Assembly: GCA_963832715.1 (NCBI GenBank)
Contig: CAWHVB010000005.1
Location: 620,001 to 684,000 of the forward strand
DNA: 64,000 nt
Origin: DATFVA01 sp963832715
Lineage (GTDB): Bacteria > Bacteroidota > Ignavibacteria > Ignavibacteriales > Ignavibacteriaceae
Reading direction: 5' to 3'
Part shown: piece by piece, positions 34,703 to 43,078 of the stretch
Layout: every line of letters begins with the position of its first letter
Position numbering within the stretch: position 1 is the first letter of the stretch
Notes under the pieces: generated by a model
Database searches by the model: none
What the model was told of the DNA's origin: nothing
Seen by the model: the letters and a program-made list of their open reading frames with translations, nothing else
Program-made: the position numbers and the translations under genes

Positions 34703-36532
34703 TTAATCGGATAATCTTTCTTCCAGCCTTTCCAACTCCTGCCTCAGTTCCGCCGGCAGCCTGTGGCCGAACTGCTTGTAATACTCTTCCATTTCTTTAG
34801 CCTCTTCACACCACTCATCCTTATCGACTGAAAGTATTCTTTGAAGATTCTTATCAGGAATATTCATACCCGAGAGATCGAGAGTATCTTTAGTGGGAAT
34901 GTATCCTACGGGAGTTTTCTTTGCATCTGCTGTTCCATCGCATCTGCCGAAGATCCATTTTATAACTCTGATATTATCTCCGAAACCGGGCCAGAGAAAC
35001 TTTCCCTCCTCATTCTTCCTGAACCAGTTGACGTAAAATATTTTTGGAAGCTTGTTATCATCGCCTTTTTTGCCGATATCCAGCCAGTGGTTAAAATAAT
35101 CCGCCATGTTGTACCCGCAGAATGGCAGCATAGCAAAAGGATCATGCCGCAATTTGCCCATTACACCTACGGCTGCTGCAGTCATTTCTGAAGATACTGC
35201 CGAACCAATGAACGTACCATGCTGCCAGTTGAATGCCTGGTAGACAAGAGGAATAGTGGTGGACCGTCTTCCTCCGAAAATAATGGCTGAGATAGGAACG
35301 CCCTTAGGGTTCTCCCAGTCGGGATCTACGACAGGGCACTGAGATGTAGGAGCTGTGAATCTTGAATTCGGATGTGCTGCATTTTCATCCGATTCCGGAG
35401 TCCATTCATGCCCCAGCCAATTCAGGAGTTTGGCAGGTTTCTGTTTGGTCATCCCTTCCCACCAGATATCGCCGTCAGGAGAAAGGGCAGTGTTAGTGAA
35501 AATAGAATTCTTTTCCATTGTGAGCATTGCATTGGGATTTGTATCCATTGATGTTCCGGGCGCGACGCCGAAGAACCCTGCTTCGGGATTTATCGCATAA
35601 AGTCTTCCGTCTTCGCCGAATTTCATCCAGGCAATGTCGTCGCCTACAGTTTCCACTTTCCAGCCGGGTAAGGTCGGGGTAAGCATAGCGAGGTTTGTTT
35701 TTCCGCAGGCGCTTGGAAAAGCTCCTGCTATATATTTCTTTTCACCTTCGGGATTAGTGATACCCACAATAAGCATATGTTCAGCAAGCCATCCCTCTTT
35801 GCGCGCCATAGAGGAGGCGATACGTAATGCAAAACATTTCTTTCCGAGCAGAGCATTGCCGCCGTAGCCGCTTCCGAAGGACCAAATACTTTTCTCCTCG
35901 GGGAAATGGACAATGTACTTTGTATTATTGCAGGGCCAGGGCACATCTTTTGTCCCGTTAGTAAGAGGCATTCCGACAGAGTGAAGGCATTTAACAAAAT
36001 TGCCGCCGCCGAGAATCTTTAACACTTCATCTCCGATACGCGTCATGATCTTCATATTGCATACAACATAGGGTGAATCGGTTAACTGCACACCAATATG
36101 GGAGATATTCGAGCCAAGCGGACCCATGCTAAAAGGAATAACATACATCGTCCTGCCCGACATACACCCTGAAAACAATCCTTTTAAAGTTTCCTTCATC
36201 TTTGCAGGATCCTCCCAGTTGTTGGTGGGACCTGCGTCATCTTCTTTTTCTGAACAAATGAAAGTACGATCCTCTACTCTTGCAACATCTGAAGGATCGG
36301 AATGACAAAAATAACTATTGGGTCTGAGATCACTATTCAGCCTTGTAAACGTACCGCTTTCGACTAGTTTCTGAGCCATCTCATCGTATTCTTCATCTGA
36401 GCCATTACACCAGTAAACAGATTCAGGCCGGCACATTTCAGCCATTTGGCTGACCCAATCAGTTAATTTTTTATTCTGAACCATTGCTAACCTTTCAATA
36501 TTATTAATATCATAAGCAAACAGGGATTCCAT
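34703..36532 (-). CDS. pckG: Phosphoenolpyruvate carboxykinase (GTP)
   Basis: A 609-residue enzyme that converts oxaloacetate and GTP to phosphoenolpyruvate, GDP and CO2, the entry step of gluconeogenesis (or the reverse, anaplerotic direction). The GTP-type nucleotide loop is AGAFPSACGKTNLAML, near residue 272. Other family signatures are PESVYWCNGSDEEYD near the N-terminus, the metal region GDDIAWMKFGEDG, INPEAGFFGVAPGT and the C-terminal FLWPGFGDNIRV that holds the guanine-binding loop. Length is normal. The start at 36532 has an alternative ATG 16 codons in (MVQNKKL). It is divergent from the MlaE gene. Confidence 0.97.
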   Translation of the reverse strand: MESLFAYDINNIERLAMVQNKKLTDWVSQMAEMCRPESVYWCNGSDEEYDEMAQKLVESGTFTRLNSDLRPNSYFCHSDPSDVARVEDRTFICSEKEDDAGPTNNWEDPAKMKETLKGLFSGCMSGRTMYVIPFSMGPLGSNISHIGVQLTDSPYVVCNMKIMTRIGDEVLKILGGGNFVKCLHSVGMPLTNGTKDVPWPCNNTKYIVHFPEEKSIWSFGSGYGGNALLGKKCFALRIASSMARKEGWLAEHMLIVGITNPEGEKKYIAGAFPSACGKTNLAMLTPTLPGWKVETVGDDIAWMKFGEDGRLYAINPEAGFFGVAPGTSMDTNPNAMLTMEKNSIFTNTALSPDGDIWWEGMTKQKPAKLLNWLGHEWTPESDENAAHPNSRFTAPTSQCPVVDPDWENPKGVPISAIIFGGRRSTTIPLVYQAFNWQHGTFIGSAVSSEMTAAAVGVMGKLRHDPFAMLPFCGYNMADYFNHWLDIGKKGDDNKLPKIFYVNWFRKNEEGKFLWPGFGDNIRVIKWIFGRCDGTADAKKTPVGYIPTKDTLDLSGMNIPDKNLQRILSVDKDEWCEEAKEMEEYYKQFGHRLPAELRQELERLEERLSD

Positions 36533-36668
36533 TCCGGGACGCCTGTTTTCCGTAAGTTGTTTTGTAATTTGATCCTATCGAATTTTTAAAGATAATATTT
36601 CAACTTCAGGTTACAAAATTTTTAATCCGGAGATATCGCTAAAAAATACCCTGAATGTAAAAATTTAT

Positions 36669-36676
36669 TAAATTTG
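36669..36676 (+). promoter_or_regulatory. TAnnTTTG-type -7 element before mlaE
   Basis: TAAATTTG matches the Bacteroidota -7 consensus and lies 13 bases before the ATG of the permease gene, implying a very short leader. A -33 element is not clear. Confidence 0.3.
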
Positions 36677-36689
36677 CTCCACTATTAAT

Positions 36690-37475
36690 ATGAGCAGAAG
36701 CAATATGTTCGTTTTCCTGCAGTACATTGGAGATAAAACAATAAATTTTTTCAGGGAAATGGGTCAGGTATCCCGGCTTTTGTGGGGTATCATTCTAAGT
36801 TTCCCCTCAATTCCGCGCAGCAGGAAGATCATTTTTTTCCAGATGGAACATATTGGTGTTAATTCGCTTCCCCTGGTTTTAATAATTGCCGTTTTTACAG
36901 GTGCAGTAGCCGCATGGCAGGCTGCTTACCAGCTGAAAGGGGTAGCTCCTCTCTCTTTCCTTGGCGCGGCAACAAGCAGGGCAATAGTAACGGAGTTAGG
37001 ACCTGTATTGACCGGGATTGTTATAGCAGGCCGAGTAGGAGCATCTATAGCTGCCGAACTAGGAACAATGAAAGTAACTGAACAAATTGATGCTCTCGAG
37101 ACGATGGCTATAAGTCCTGTAAGATACCTTGCAATGCCTCGTTTCCTGGCGGCAGTTTTAATGATGCCGCTGCTTGTTACTTTTGCTAATGTAATTGCTG
37201 TGCTTGGTGCATATATCGTCTCCAACTATTTTCTGGGTGTTTCTTATGCTGTTTACTTTTCGTCGGTAAAGCGATTCTTCGAGATCCCCGATTTTGTATC
37301 TGGTCTGATAAAAACCATAGTTTTCGGAGGAGTTACATCATTGCTGGGATGTCATATCGGATTCCGGACTGAAGGCGGTGCAGAGGGTGTGGGTCTTTCT
37401 ACTATCCGCTCTTTTGTGCTTTCTGCTGCACTGATATTAATAATGGATTATATACTATGGATGCTCATTTTCTGA
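36690..37475 (+). CDS. mlaE: MlaE-family lipid ABC transporter permease
   Basis: A 261-residue inner-membrane permease with five or six helices of the MlaE type. The hallmark segments are present: GAVAAWQAAYQLKGV, the conserved ELGPVLTGIVIAGRVGASIAAELGTMKVTEQIDALETM loop region (residues about 100-140) and the C-terminal GGAEGVGLSTIRSFVLS. The family moves phospholipids between the inner and outer membranes with an MlaF-type ATPase and an MlaD-type MCE protein. Neither partner gene is next to it here, so the complex is encoded at more than one locus or the partners lie elsewhere. Confidence 0.93.
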   Translation: MSRSNMFVFLQYIGDKTINFFREMGQVSRLLWGIILSFPSIPRSRKIIFFQMEHIGVNSLPLVLIIAVFTGAVAAWQAAYQLKGVAPLSFLGAATSRAIVTELGPVLTGIVIAGRVGASIAAELGTMKVTEQIDALETMAISPVRYLAMPRFLAAVLMMPLLVTFANVIAVLGAYIVSNYFLGVSYAVYFSSVKRFFEIPDFVSGLIKTIVFGGVTSLLGCHIGFRTEGGAEGVGLSTIRSFVLSAALILIMDYILWMLIF

Positions 37476-37683
37476 GAAAAGGCTCCTGAGTTCTGCATCA
37501 TACCGTTGTAAAAAGTTAGAGTTTATATTCCATTCAAGCTGCTATGTATTTATTGATCCATAGCCTAAAAGTGCGGATCGATTCTCAAATGCCGGGTAGC
37601 CCTCCACCGGGCATTTCAGTTTAATTTCTCATGAATTTTGTGTATAATTAATCAAATTCATTTTTATAATTTAGGTGCCTGCC

Positions 37684-38760
37684 ATGGATAAAATAAACTA
37701 TCAAATTAAAGAAAGGGCTGAGAAAGTTGTTCTGCCCGAGAACCCGGGATTTGGAGCTATATTTACAGATCATATTTTTGAAATGGACTACAACCCGAAA
37801 CAAGGCTGGCATAATCCTGTTATAAAACCCCTCGAAGATCTTTCTATTCATCCTGCTACTATGTTTATTCATTATGGACAAGCAGTATTTGAAGGACTTA
37901 AAGCTTATAAAACCGAGAACGGCGACGTTGTTATATTCAGACCAGATGAACATTTTAAGAGATTAAACCGGTCTTCCAAACGAATCTGCATTCCGGAAGT
38001 TGATGTGGATTTTATGCTTCATGCTCTTAAAGAACTTGTAGCTATCGAGCAGAACTGGATACCTAATAAAAGAGGAGAATCCCTCTATATAAGACCATTT
38101 ATTTTCGGAACAGATGAAATTTTAGGCGTACGTCCTTCTACAACATATAAACTGGTTATATTACTCTCACCGGTAGGTGCTTATTACCCTGAGGGATTTA
38201 AACCTGTGAAGATACTTGTACAGGATGATTACGTAAGAGCAGCCAGAAAAGGTTTAGGTGAATGCAAAACACCTGCAAATTACGCAGCAAGTCTTCTTGC
38301 AGCACAGCAGGCAAGGCAGCAGGGATTTACTCAGGTATTATGGCTTGACGGAGTTGAACAGAAGTATATTGAAGAAGTTGGTACGATGAATATATTTGTA
38401 AGATTTAAGAATGAGATAGCAACTCCAAAGCTGACAGGGAGCATACTTCCGGGTATAACCAGGAAATCTGTTCTACAGATATTAAACGATTGGGAAATGA
38501 AAGTAACTGAAAGACTCATCCCGATGCAGGAAGTCATTGAAGAATACAAAAAGGGAAATGTGCTTGGTGTTTTCGGAACGGGTACTGCTGCTGTAATATC
38601 GATGGTTGGATTGGTTAAGTATAAAGAACTTGATATGAATTTCACCGATGACGAATTTGCGCTAAAGCTATTCAACGAAATCACTTCAATTCAGTACGGA
38701 GTTAAACCGGACCGGTATAGCTGGCTTACTTATGTGGAAAAAAAACAGGTTGAAGTTTAA
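37684..38760 (+). CDS. ilvE: Branched-chain amino acid aminotransferase
   Basis: A PLP-dependent class IV aminotransferase that interconverts valine, leucine and isoleucine with their keto acids. The length (about 358 residues) and motifs fit the type II BCAT group: GQAVFEGLKAYKTENG, RPDEHFKRLNRSSKRICIP, YIRPFIFGTDE, the catalytic-lysine segment GECKTPANYAAS, LWLDGVEQKYIEEVGTMNIF and GTGTAAVISMVG. An in-frame GTG at 37675 lies three codons earlier; the ATG at 37684 is favoured by a TTAGG about 10 bases upstream. A clear terminator follows, so it is transcribed alone. Confidence 0.96.
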   Translation: MDKINYQIKERAEKVVLPENPGFGAIFTDHIFEMDYNPKQGWHNPVIKPLEDLSIHPATMFIHYGQAVFEGLKAYKTENGDVVIFRPDEHFKRLNRSSKRICIPEVDVDFMLHALKELVAIEQNWIPNKRGESLYIRPFIFGTDEILGVRPSTTYKLVILLSPVGAYYPEGFKPVKILVQDDYVRAARKGLGECKTPANYAASLLAAQQARQQGFTQVLWLDGVEQKYIEEVGTMNIFVRFKNEIATPKLTGSILPGITRKSVLQILNDWEMKVTERLIPMQEVIEEYKKGNVLGVFGTGTAAVISMVGLVKYKELDMNFTDDEFALKLFNEITSIQYGVKPDRYSWLTYVEKKQVEV

Positions 38761-38787
38761 ACTCTTTTACATTCCTTTCTTTTTTTG

Positions 38788-38820
38788 AAAAAAGGCTGTC
38801 CGGGTAGGGCAGCCTTTTCT
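38788..38820 (+). terminator. Rho-independent terminator after ilvE
   Basis: GGCTGTCC (38794-38801) pairs with GGGCAGCC (38807-38814, one G-T wobble) around GGGTA, with A6 before and TTTTCTTTT after. It works in either direction by sequence, but the only gene end nearby is that of the aminotransferase. Confidence 0.88.
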
Positions 38821-39071
38821 TTTATATCTTATTTTGTTCCCGCCGTATGAAGCAGATGTCCCCAAGAAAATGCATAAATGCCGGATGATTAAGTCCACGA
38901 AAATACTGGGATCTTGAGAATGAATGAGAATATATAGTGATGAAATGCACAAAGAAGTTTGTAATGTCATAAAAAGATTAGTTCTTGTGATACTTTCGTG
39001 AGGAAATACCGGATGCGGAAAAGTACTTTATAAACCGGCTGACAGATACTAAACCAAAACGGGAGTTTAAT

Positions 39072-41429
39072 ATGAGAAGATCATTTCTATCTGTATTCAT
39101 TCTATTATTTTCATCATTATCATTTCCTCAATGGACGCGGACGCGCGGTCCGGAAGGCGGATCTATTGGTGCGTTATACGCTGTAAACGGAACAATATTT
39201 TCAGGCACATATTCCAATGGAATTTATGCTTCCACTGATGACGGGGTAACCTGGACTGCAAGAAATACCGGCATCGAGGATTATCGTGTTTTGGCAATTA
39301 CCGGTGCAGCCGGCAATCTTTTTGCAGGTACTGAATCAAACGGAGTTTTTCATTCAACTGATAACGGTCAGACCTGGCTGCCCCCTAATAATGGCTCAGG
39401 CTTTTATGTTACTTCATTGATTACAAAAGATAATTATGTTTTTGCCGGTACAATACAAAGCGGTGTACAGAGGTCTTCAGACAACGGGGTTACATGGGAG
39501 ACCGCATACCCTAATGATTTTATTTATGGTTTGGGTGTAAGCGGGAACAGGTTATTCGCCTCCGAAAATGCTCACACGCTTGTCTCTACAGATGATGGAG
39601 ACACATGGAACAATGTTCCCACCCTGGAGGCCAGGGCGCCGTATAATTTTTATACATCGGGCAGCCTTGTAATAGCCGGCGGTACTAATGAAGTTTACCG
39701 TTCAACGGATGGCGGAATAACTTTTGCCACAATCCCGGTGTACTTTAATTTCAGTGTTGTAAATCTGTACTATATAACGGCCATAGGTTCGACTCTTTTT
39801 ATGACTACCTCATACGACGGTGTTTACAAATCTGACGACCAGGGTTTAACCTGGTCGGCCGTGAATTTCGGGATGGGGCCGAAGGATCTACTTTCGATTA
39901 CAGTTACCGGATCTTCCACTCTGTTGGCCGGGGCTCATTATTCAGGTTTATACCGGTCAACTGACTCCGGTTCTTCCTGGAATAAGTCTATGTCGGGTAT
40001 TCCCGCAGGAGCTTCAATTGCATCATTCTTTTCTTCTGATTCATCATTGCTTGCAGGAACACGCGATGGTATATACAGAACGACTGATAATGGATTGAAC
40101 TGGAGTAAGTTAACAGGAAATGATACGGTTAATTATGCCCTGGTACGCGGCGTCTGCCAGAATGGTCAGTCAATTTATGCAGGGACATTTTATCAATTCT
40201 ATTCTACAATTTATAAATCTCCCGATAACGGAAATACATGGATCAGGAGCGGCAATGGGCTCCCTACGAGTATTACTTTTATAAATGGAATGGGGGTAAT
40301 CGGTGATAATGTAGTTGCGGGAACAGACCTCGGGTTATTTTACTCTACAGATCAGGGTGGTTCCTGGCATCACGCTGTTGCTCCTAATAGTTCTGTAAAG
40401 AGTATTACAACGGGGGGAGGTTATATCTATGCGCTTGAGGGTTTTGTCGGGATATTCAGATCCAGTGACGGGATCAATTGGAGCCAGGTTGCCATAGTTA
40501 GCGGTAAAGTTGAAAAAATTTCAGCAATTGATAACTATGTTTATGCCGGTACTGCCTTCAGCGGGGCGTTTTATTCACCTGACTACGGCCTAGATTTTTA
40601 TCCCTGCCAGGGCTTTCCAAATGGTGCCTCTGCATTCGGAATAGGACCTGCAGGTAATGGGATCGTGCTTGCCGGTACGGATACCTATCCAACAAGTATA
40701 TATGCATCTTTTGATAATGGGATGAACTTTGCACCATATAGTGAAGGCTGGGGACAAAATATCCCCGCAGAATATTTTGCAGCAAGCGATTCTTTTATGC
40801 TTGCAGGTACAGATTATAACGGAGTATGGCGAAGACTTTTACCGGGAATCATACCGGTCGAACTTACTTCGTTTGACGCAACGGCAAGCAGCAAAAATGT
40901 TAAGCTGAACTGGTCAACAGCAACTGAAAAAAATAACAGCGGGTTTGAGGTTGAGAGAAAGATTCTGGAATTTCCTGAAAAAGATTCATCAACGTGGGAG
41001 AAGATTATTTTCATCGAAGGGAACGGAACCAGCACCCGGCCGCATTCATATTCGTTTACAGATAAAAATTTATCCTCAGGCAAATATTCCTACAGGCTAA
41101 AGCAGATTGACCTTAATGGCTCCTATCATTATTCAAATTCTGCTGAAGTGTCAATTCAGGCACCGGCTAAATTTTCATTAGATCAGAACTACCCTAATCC
41201 TTTCAACCCGTCTACCAAAATAAATTACTCAATTCCTGAAAAGAGTTTTATCTCACTTAAGGTTTATGATATACTTGGAAAAGAAGTCGCGGCACTTGTT
41301 AACGAACAGAAACCGGCAGGATCCTATGAGGTTAATTTTAATGCTTCCGGTCTCGCCTCGGGTATATATATCTATAAACTAGAATCCGGCGGTAATATAT
41401 TGACCCGTAAAATGCTGCTGATGAAATAA
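39072..41429 (+). CDS. Large secreted propeller protein with T9SS sorting domain
   Basis: A 785-residue exported protein. Signal peptide to about residue 19, then a dozen or more BNR/sortilin-type blades (GIYASTDDGVTW, GVFHSTDNGQTW, GVYKSDDQGLTW, GLYRSTDSGSSW). The linker beta domain has PVELTSFDATA...VKLNWSTATEKNNSGFEVER, nearly the same as in the protein at 9316, and the C-terminal sorting domain starts DQNYPNPFNPSTKINYS and ends RKMLLMK. It is expected to be moved across the outer membrane by the type IX system. No enzymatic motif is seen. Confidence 0.88.
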   Translation: MRRSFLSVFILLFSSLSFPQWTRTRGPEGGSIGALYAVNGTIFSGTYSNGIYASTDDGVTWTARNTGIEDYRVLAITGAAGNLFAGTESNGVFHSTDNGQTWLPPNNGSGFYVTSLITKDNYVFAGTIQSGVQRSSDNGVTWETAYPNDFIYGLGVSGNRLFASENAHTLVSTDDGDTWNNVPTLEARAPYNFYTSGSLVIAGGTNEVYRSTDGGITFATIPVYFNFSVVNLYYITAIGSTLFMTTSYDGVYKSDDQGLTWSAVNFGMGPKDLLSITVTGSSTLLAGAHYSGLYRSTDSGSSWNKSMSGIPAGASIASFFSSDSSLLAGTRDGIYRTTDNGLNWSKLTGNDTVNYALVRGVCQNGQSIYAGTFYQFYSTIYKSPDNGNTWIRSGNGLPTSITFINGMGVIGDNVVAGTDLGLFYSTDQGGSWHHAVAPNSSVKSITTGGGYIYALEGFVGIFRSSDGINWSQVAIVSGKVEKISAIDNYVYAGTAFSGAFYSPDYGLDFYPCQGFPNGASAFGIGPAGNGIVLAGTDTYPTSIYASFDNGMNFAPYSEGWGQNIPAEYFAASDSFMLAGTDYNGVWRRLLPGIIPVELTSFDATASSKNVKLNWSTATEKNNSGFEVERKILEFPEKDSSTWEKIIFIEGNGTSTRPHSYSFTDKNLSSGKYSYRLKQIDLNGSYHYSNSAEVSIQAPAKFSLDQNYPNPFNPSTKINYSIPEKSFISLKVYDILGKEVAALVNEQKPAGSYEVNFNASGLASGIYIYKLESGGNILTRKMLLMK

Positions 41430-41513
41430 CGACATTTGTAGCCTCAGCTAATATCATTTTTTACACGGGTTTTTGTTACATAAAATATTTTTTGAAAAAA
41501 TTCGCATTAATAC

Positions 41514-41542
41514 TTGACAAGTGCACATCTGTACACTATATT
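41514..41542 (+). promoter_or_regulatory. lexA promoter, -35/-10 type
   Basis: TTGACA (41514-41519) and TATATT (41537-41542) are separated by exactly 17 bases, a near-ideal sigma-70-type promoter, 25 bases before the lexA ATG. An operator-like palindrome fills the spacer. Confidence 0.75.
41521..41536. promoter_or_regulatory. Candidate LexA operator 1
   Basis: GTGCACATCTGTACAC is an imperfect palindrome of the form GTGNACANNTGTNCAC (12 of 16 positions symmetric), lying exactly between the -35 and -10 elements of the lexA promoter. Its position would block RNA polymerase, as expected for autorepression. Confidence 0.65.
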
Positions 41543-41546
41543 AGCA

Positions 41547-41562
41547 GTGAACAATTGAGCAC
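41547..41562. promoter_or_regulatory. Candidate LexA operator 2
   Basis: GTGAACAATTGAGCAC matches GTGNACANNTGTNCAC at 11 of 12 fixed positions. It starts 26 bp after operator 1 and overlaps the expected transcription start, just before the ATG at 41567. Confidence 0.6.
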
Positions 41563-41566
41563 TATT

Positions 41567-42202
41567 ATGAAAAATGAATTAACAGACAGGCAGCAGGAGA
41601 TTTTAAGCTTTATTCATCAGTTTCGGGATGAAAACGGATATCCTCCTACTCTAAGAGAAATCGGTAAAAAATTTCAAATATCATCCACTTTCGGAGTTAA
41701 ACGCCATCTTGATGCCCTTGTTAAAAAAGGCTATCTAAACGTAGAAAGCAATGCAAGCCGCGGAATTTCAATCCTTAGAGATGATCAGTTTACTGACCCG
41801 GGAAATGACGACGTCTTCCGAAAAGTTCCGATAGTTGGCCGTGTAGCTGCCGGTTCGCCCATACTTGCGATAGAAAACATTGAAGGAAGTATAGTAATAG
41901 ACCCGGCTTTTATGAAGAAATCTCAGGACTGTTTTGCGTTAAAGGTAAAAGGGGACAGTATGGTTAATGCTGGAATCTTCGAAAATGACCTTGTGATCGT
42001 CATCCCACGCAATGACGCATCTAATGGTGATATTATAGTAGCTATGCTGGAAGATGAAGTGACCGTCAAGACTTTTGAGAAGAAAAATGATTCAATCAGA
42101 CTTCTTCCTCAAAATGATAATTATGCTCCAATAGAAGTAGATAGATCAAAGGAATTTAAAATCGTAGGCAAAGTAACCGGAGTTGTCCGGTGGTTAAATT
42201 AA
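41567..42202 (+). CDS. lexA: SOS repressor LexA
   Basis: A 211-residue LexA. The N-terminal winged helix starts LTDRQQEILSFIHQF and continues through PPTLREIGKKF, with an unusual SSTFGVKRHLDAL recognition helix. The C-terminal S24 self-cleavage domain has the Ala95-Gly96 scissile bond in VAAGSP, the nucleophile Ser131 in KGDSMVNAG and the general-base Lys168 in VTVKTF. The frame is open 25 codons further upstream, but that would run through the promoter, so the ATG at 41567 is used. It represses DNA-damage genes until RecA filaments trigger cleavage. Two tandem operator-like sites indicate autoregulation. Two small genes follow at 13-base gaps. Confidence 0.96.
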   Translation: MKNELTDRQQEILSFIHQFRDENGYPPTLREIGKKFQISSTFGVKRHLDALVKKGYLNVESNASRGISILRDDQFTDPGNDDVFRKVPIVGRVAAGSPILAIENIEGSIVIDPAFMKKSQDCFALKVKGDSMVNAGIFENDLVIVIPRNDASNGDIIVAMLEDEVTVKTFEKKNDSIRLLPQNDNYAPIEVDRSKEFKIVGKVTGVVRWLN

Positions 42203-42215
42203 ATCGGAGTAAAAA

Positions 42216-42464
42216 ATGAAATCACAATTGTTTTCATCGGCTATAATGAACAGGAATCGCGTCAGATTTTTGTATCAGCTCGATGAAGTGGTGTTGGATC
42301 CATACTATATAACTATCGAAAAAAACGGTAAAAAAGTTATATACGGACGGATGAACAATTCCAATGAAATTAAGAAATTTGAGTACGACAGGATCGCAAA
42401 TATCAGAATACTGAAAAGTATGAGGTTTTCGCCAATAATTCCTTTAATGCCCAGAGCAGTTTAA
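42216..42464 (+). CDS. Small WYL-like protein in the lexA operon
   Basis: An 82-residue soluble protein. The core RVRFLYQLDEVVLDPYYITIEKNGKKVIYGRM...KKFEYDRIANIRIL recalls a single WYL-type beta domain (the pattern of a strand, a P-Y-Y, a charged turn, then R-x-x-N-x-R-I). No DNA-binding helix is attached. WYL domains are known to bind nucleic-acid-like ligands and regulate DNA-damage and defence genes. The similarity is by eye and modest. It lies 13 bases after lexA and 13 before the next gene, so it is probably SOS-controlled. Confidence 0.6.
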   Translation: MKSQLFSSAIMNRNRVRFLYQLDEVVLDPYYITIEKNGKKVIYGRMNNSNEIKKFEYDRIANIRILKSMRFSPIIPLMPRAV

Positions 42465-42477
42465 GGAGGTTAATAAG

Positions 42478-42906
42478 ATGAATACTCTGAAACGAAAAAA
42501 CATAGATTACCTGATCGAACAATTCTGGAAAAACGGGTACCTTACAGTCAGTAGAAAATTCGGTACGTACCTGCCGGAACCTGAAAAGATAGGCGGTTTT
42601 GATGTGGATATAATTGCCAGGCAGGGGAAAGACTACGCCCTGGGTATCACGATATCTGAAGATGATTTTAAGGATCCCCAGCTGCTTGACAGAATAAGCT
42701 ATCTTGCAACCAGACGCACAAGATTTACTCAAAAGCAGGTTCTGCTTTATATTGGTGTTCCCGATGAACATATACTTCTTACAAAAGGATTGATCGATTC
42801 ACTATCAAATGAGATCAAAGCAAATATTAGGCTATTTAATATAGTGGACAGATCGCTTCCGCAGTTAGACCGTTCCCGTAAAACCCGTAGAGTTCCTATT
42901 TCCTGA
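42478..42906 (+). CDS. Unknown protein in the lexA operon, nuclease-fold-like
   Basis: A 142-residue soluble protein with no recognised family. It begins with a helix (KRKNIDYLIEQFWKNGY), then a strand-rich part with GGFDVDIIARQGKDYALGITIS, which resembles the D-x-D and following strand of a PD-(D/E)XK fold, although the ExK is not seen (G-I-T stands there). The second half is helical (LLDRISYLATRRTRFT, VLLYIGVPDEH). AAGGAGG lies 8 bases before the ATG. A nuclease-like or DNA-binding role in the damage response is possible, but not shown. Confidence 0.6.
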   Translation: MNTLKRKNIDYLIEQFWKNGYLTVSRKFGTYLPEPEKIGGFDVDIIARQGKDYALGITISEDDFKDPQLLDRISYLATRRTRFTQKQVLLYIGVPDEHILLTKGLIDSLSNEIKANIRLFNIVDRSLPQLDRSRKTRRVPIS

Positions 42907-42975
42907 CTAACCGGCCTTTAGATACCCTCTTTACGGCCTAACCTTTTTTTGCCTTTTATTAATTTACCTGTACCG

Positions 42976-42983
42976 TATATTTG
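42976..42983 (+). promoter_or_regulatory. TAnnTTTG-type element upstream of uppS
   Basis: TATATTTG fits the Bacteroidota -7 consensus; a TTTG at 42948-42951 lies 24 bases upstream, slightly longer than the usual -33 spacing. It would give a leader of about 90 bases before the envelope-gene run. Confidence 0.4.
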
Positions 42984-43078
42984 TACGCTAAAACCCTGTG
43001 GTAAGACTGTTTGTCTACCTTGACATTCAGAGGGGTTAGGGTTAATTTTACACGCTTAATCAATTTTTAGGACGGAAT

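Noticed and set aside
41492..41566. Upstream extension of LexA by 25 codons
   Set aside because: This would translate through the -35, -10 and operator sites; the normal LexA N-terminus begins at the ATG at 41567.
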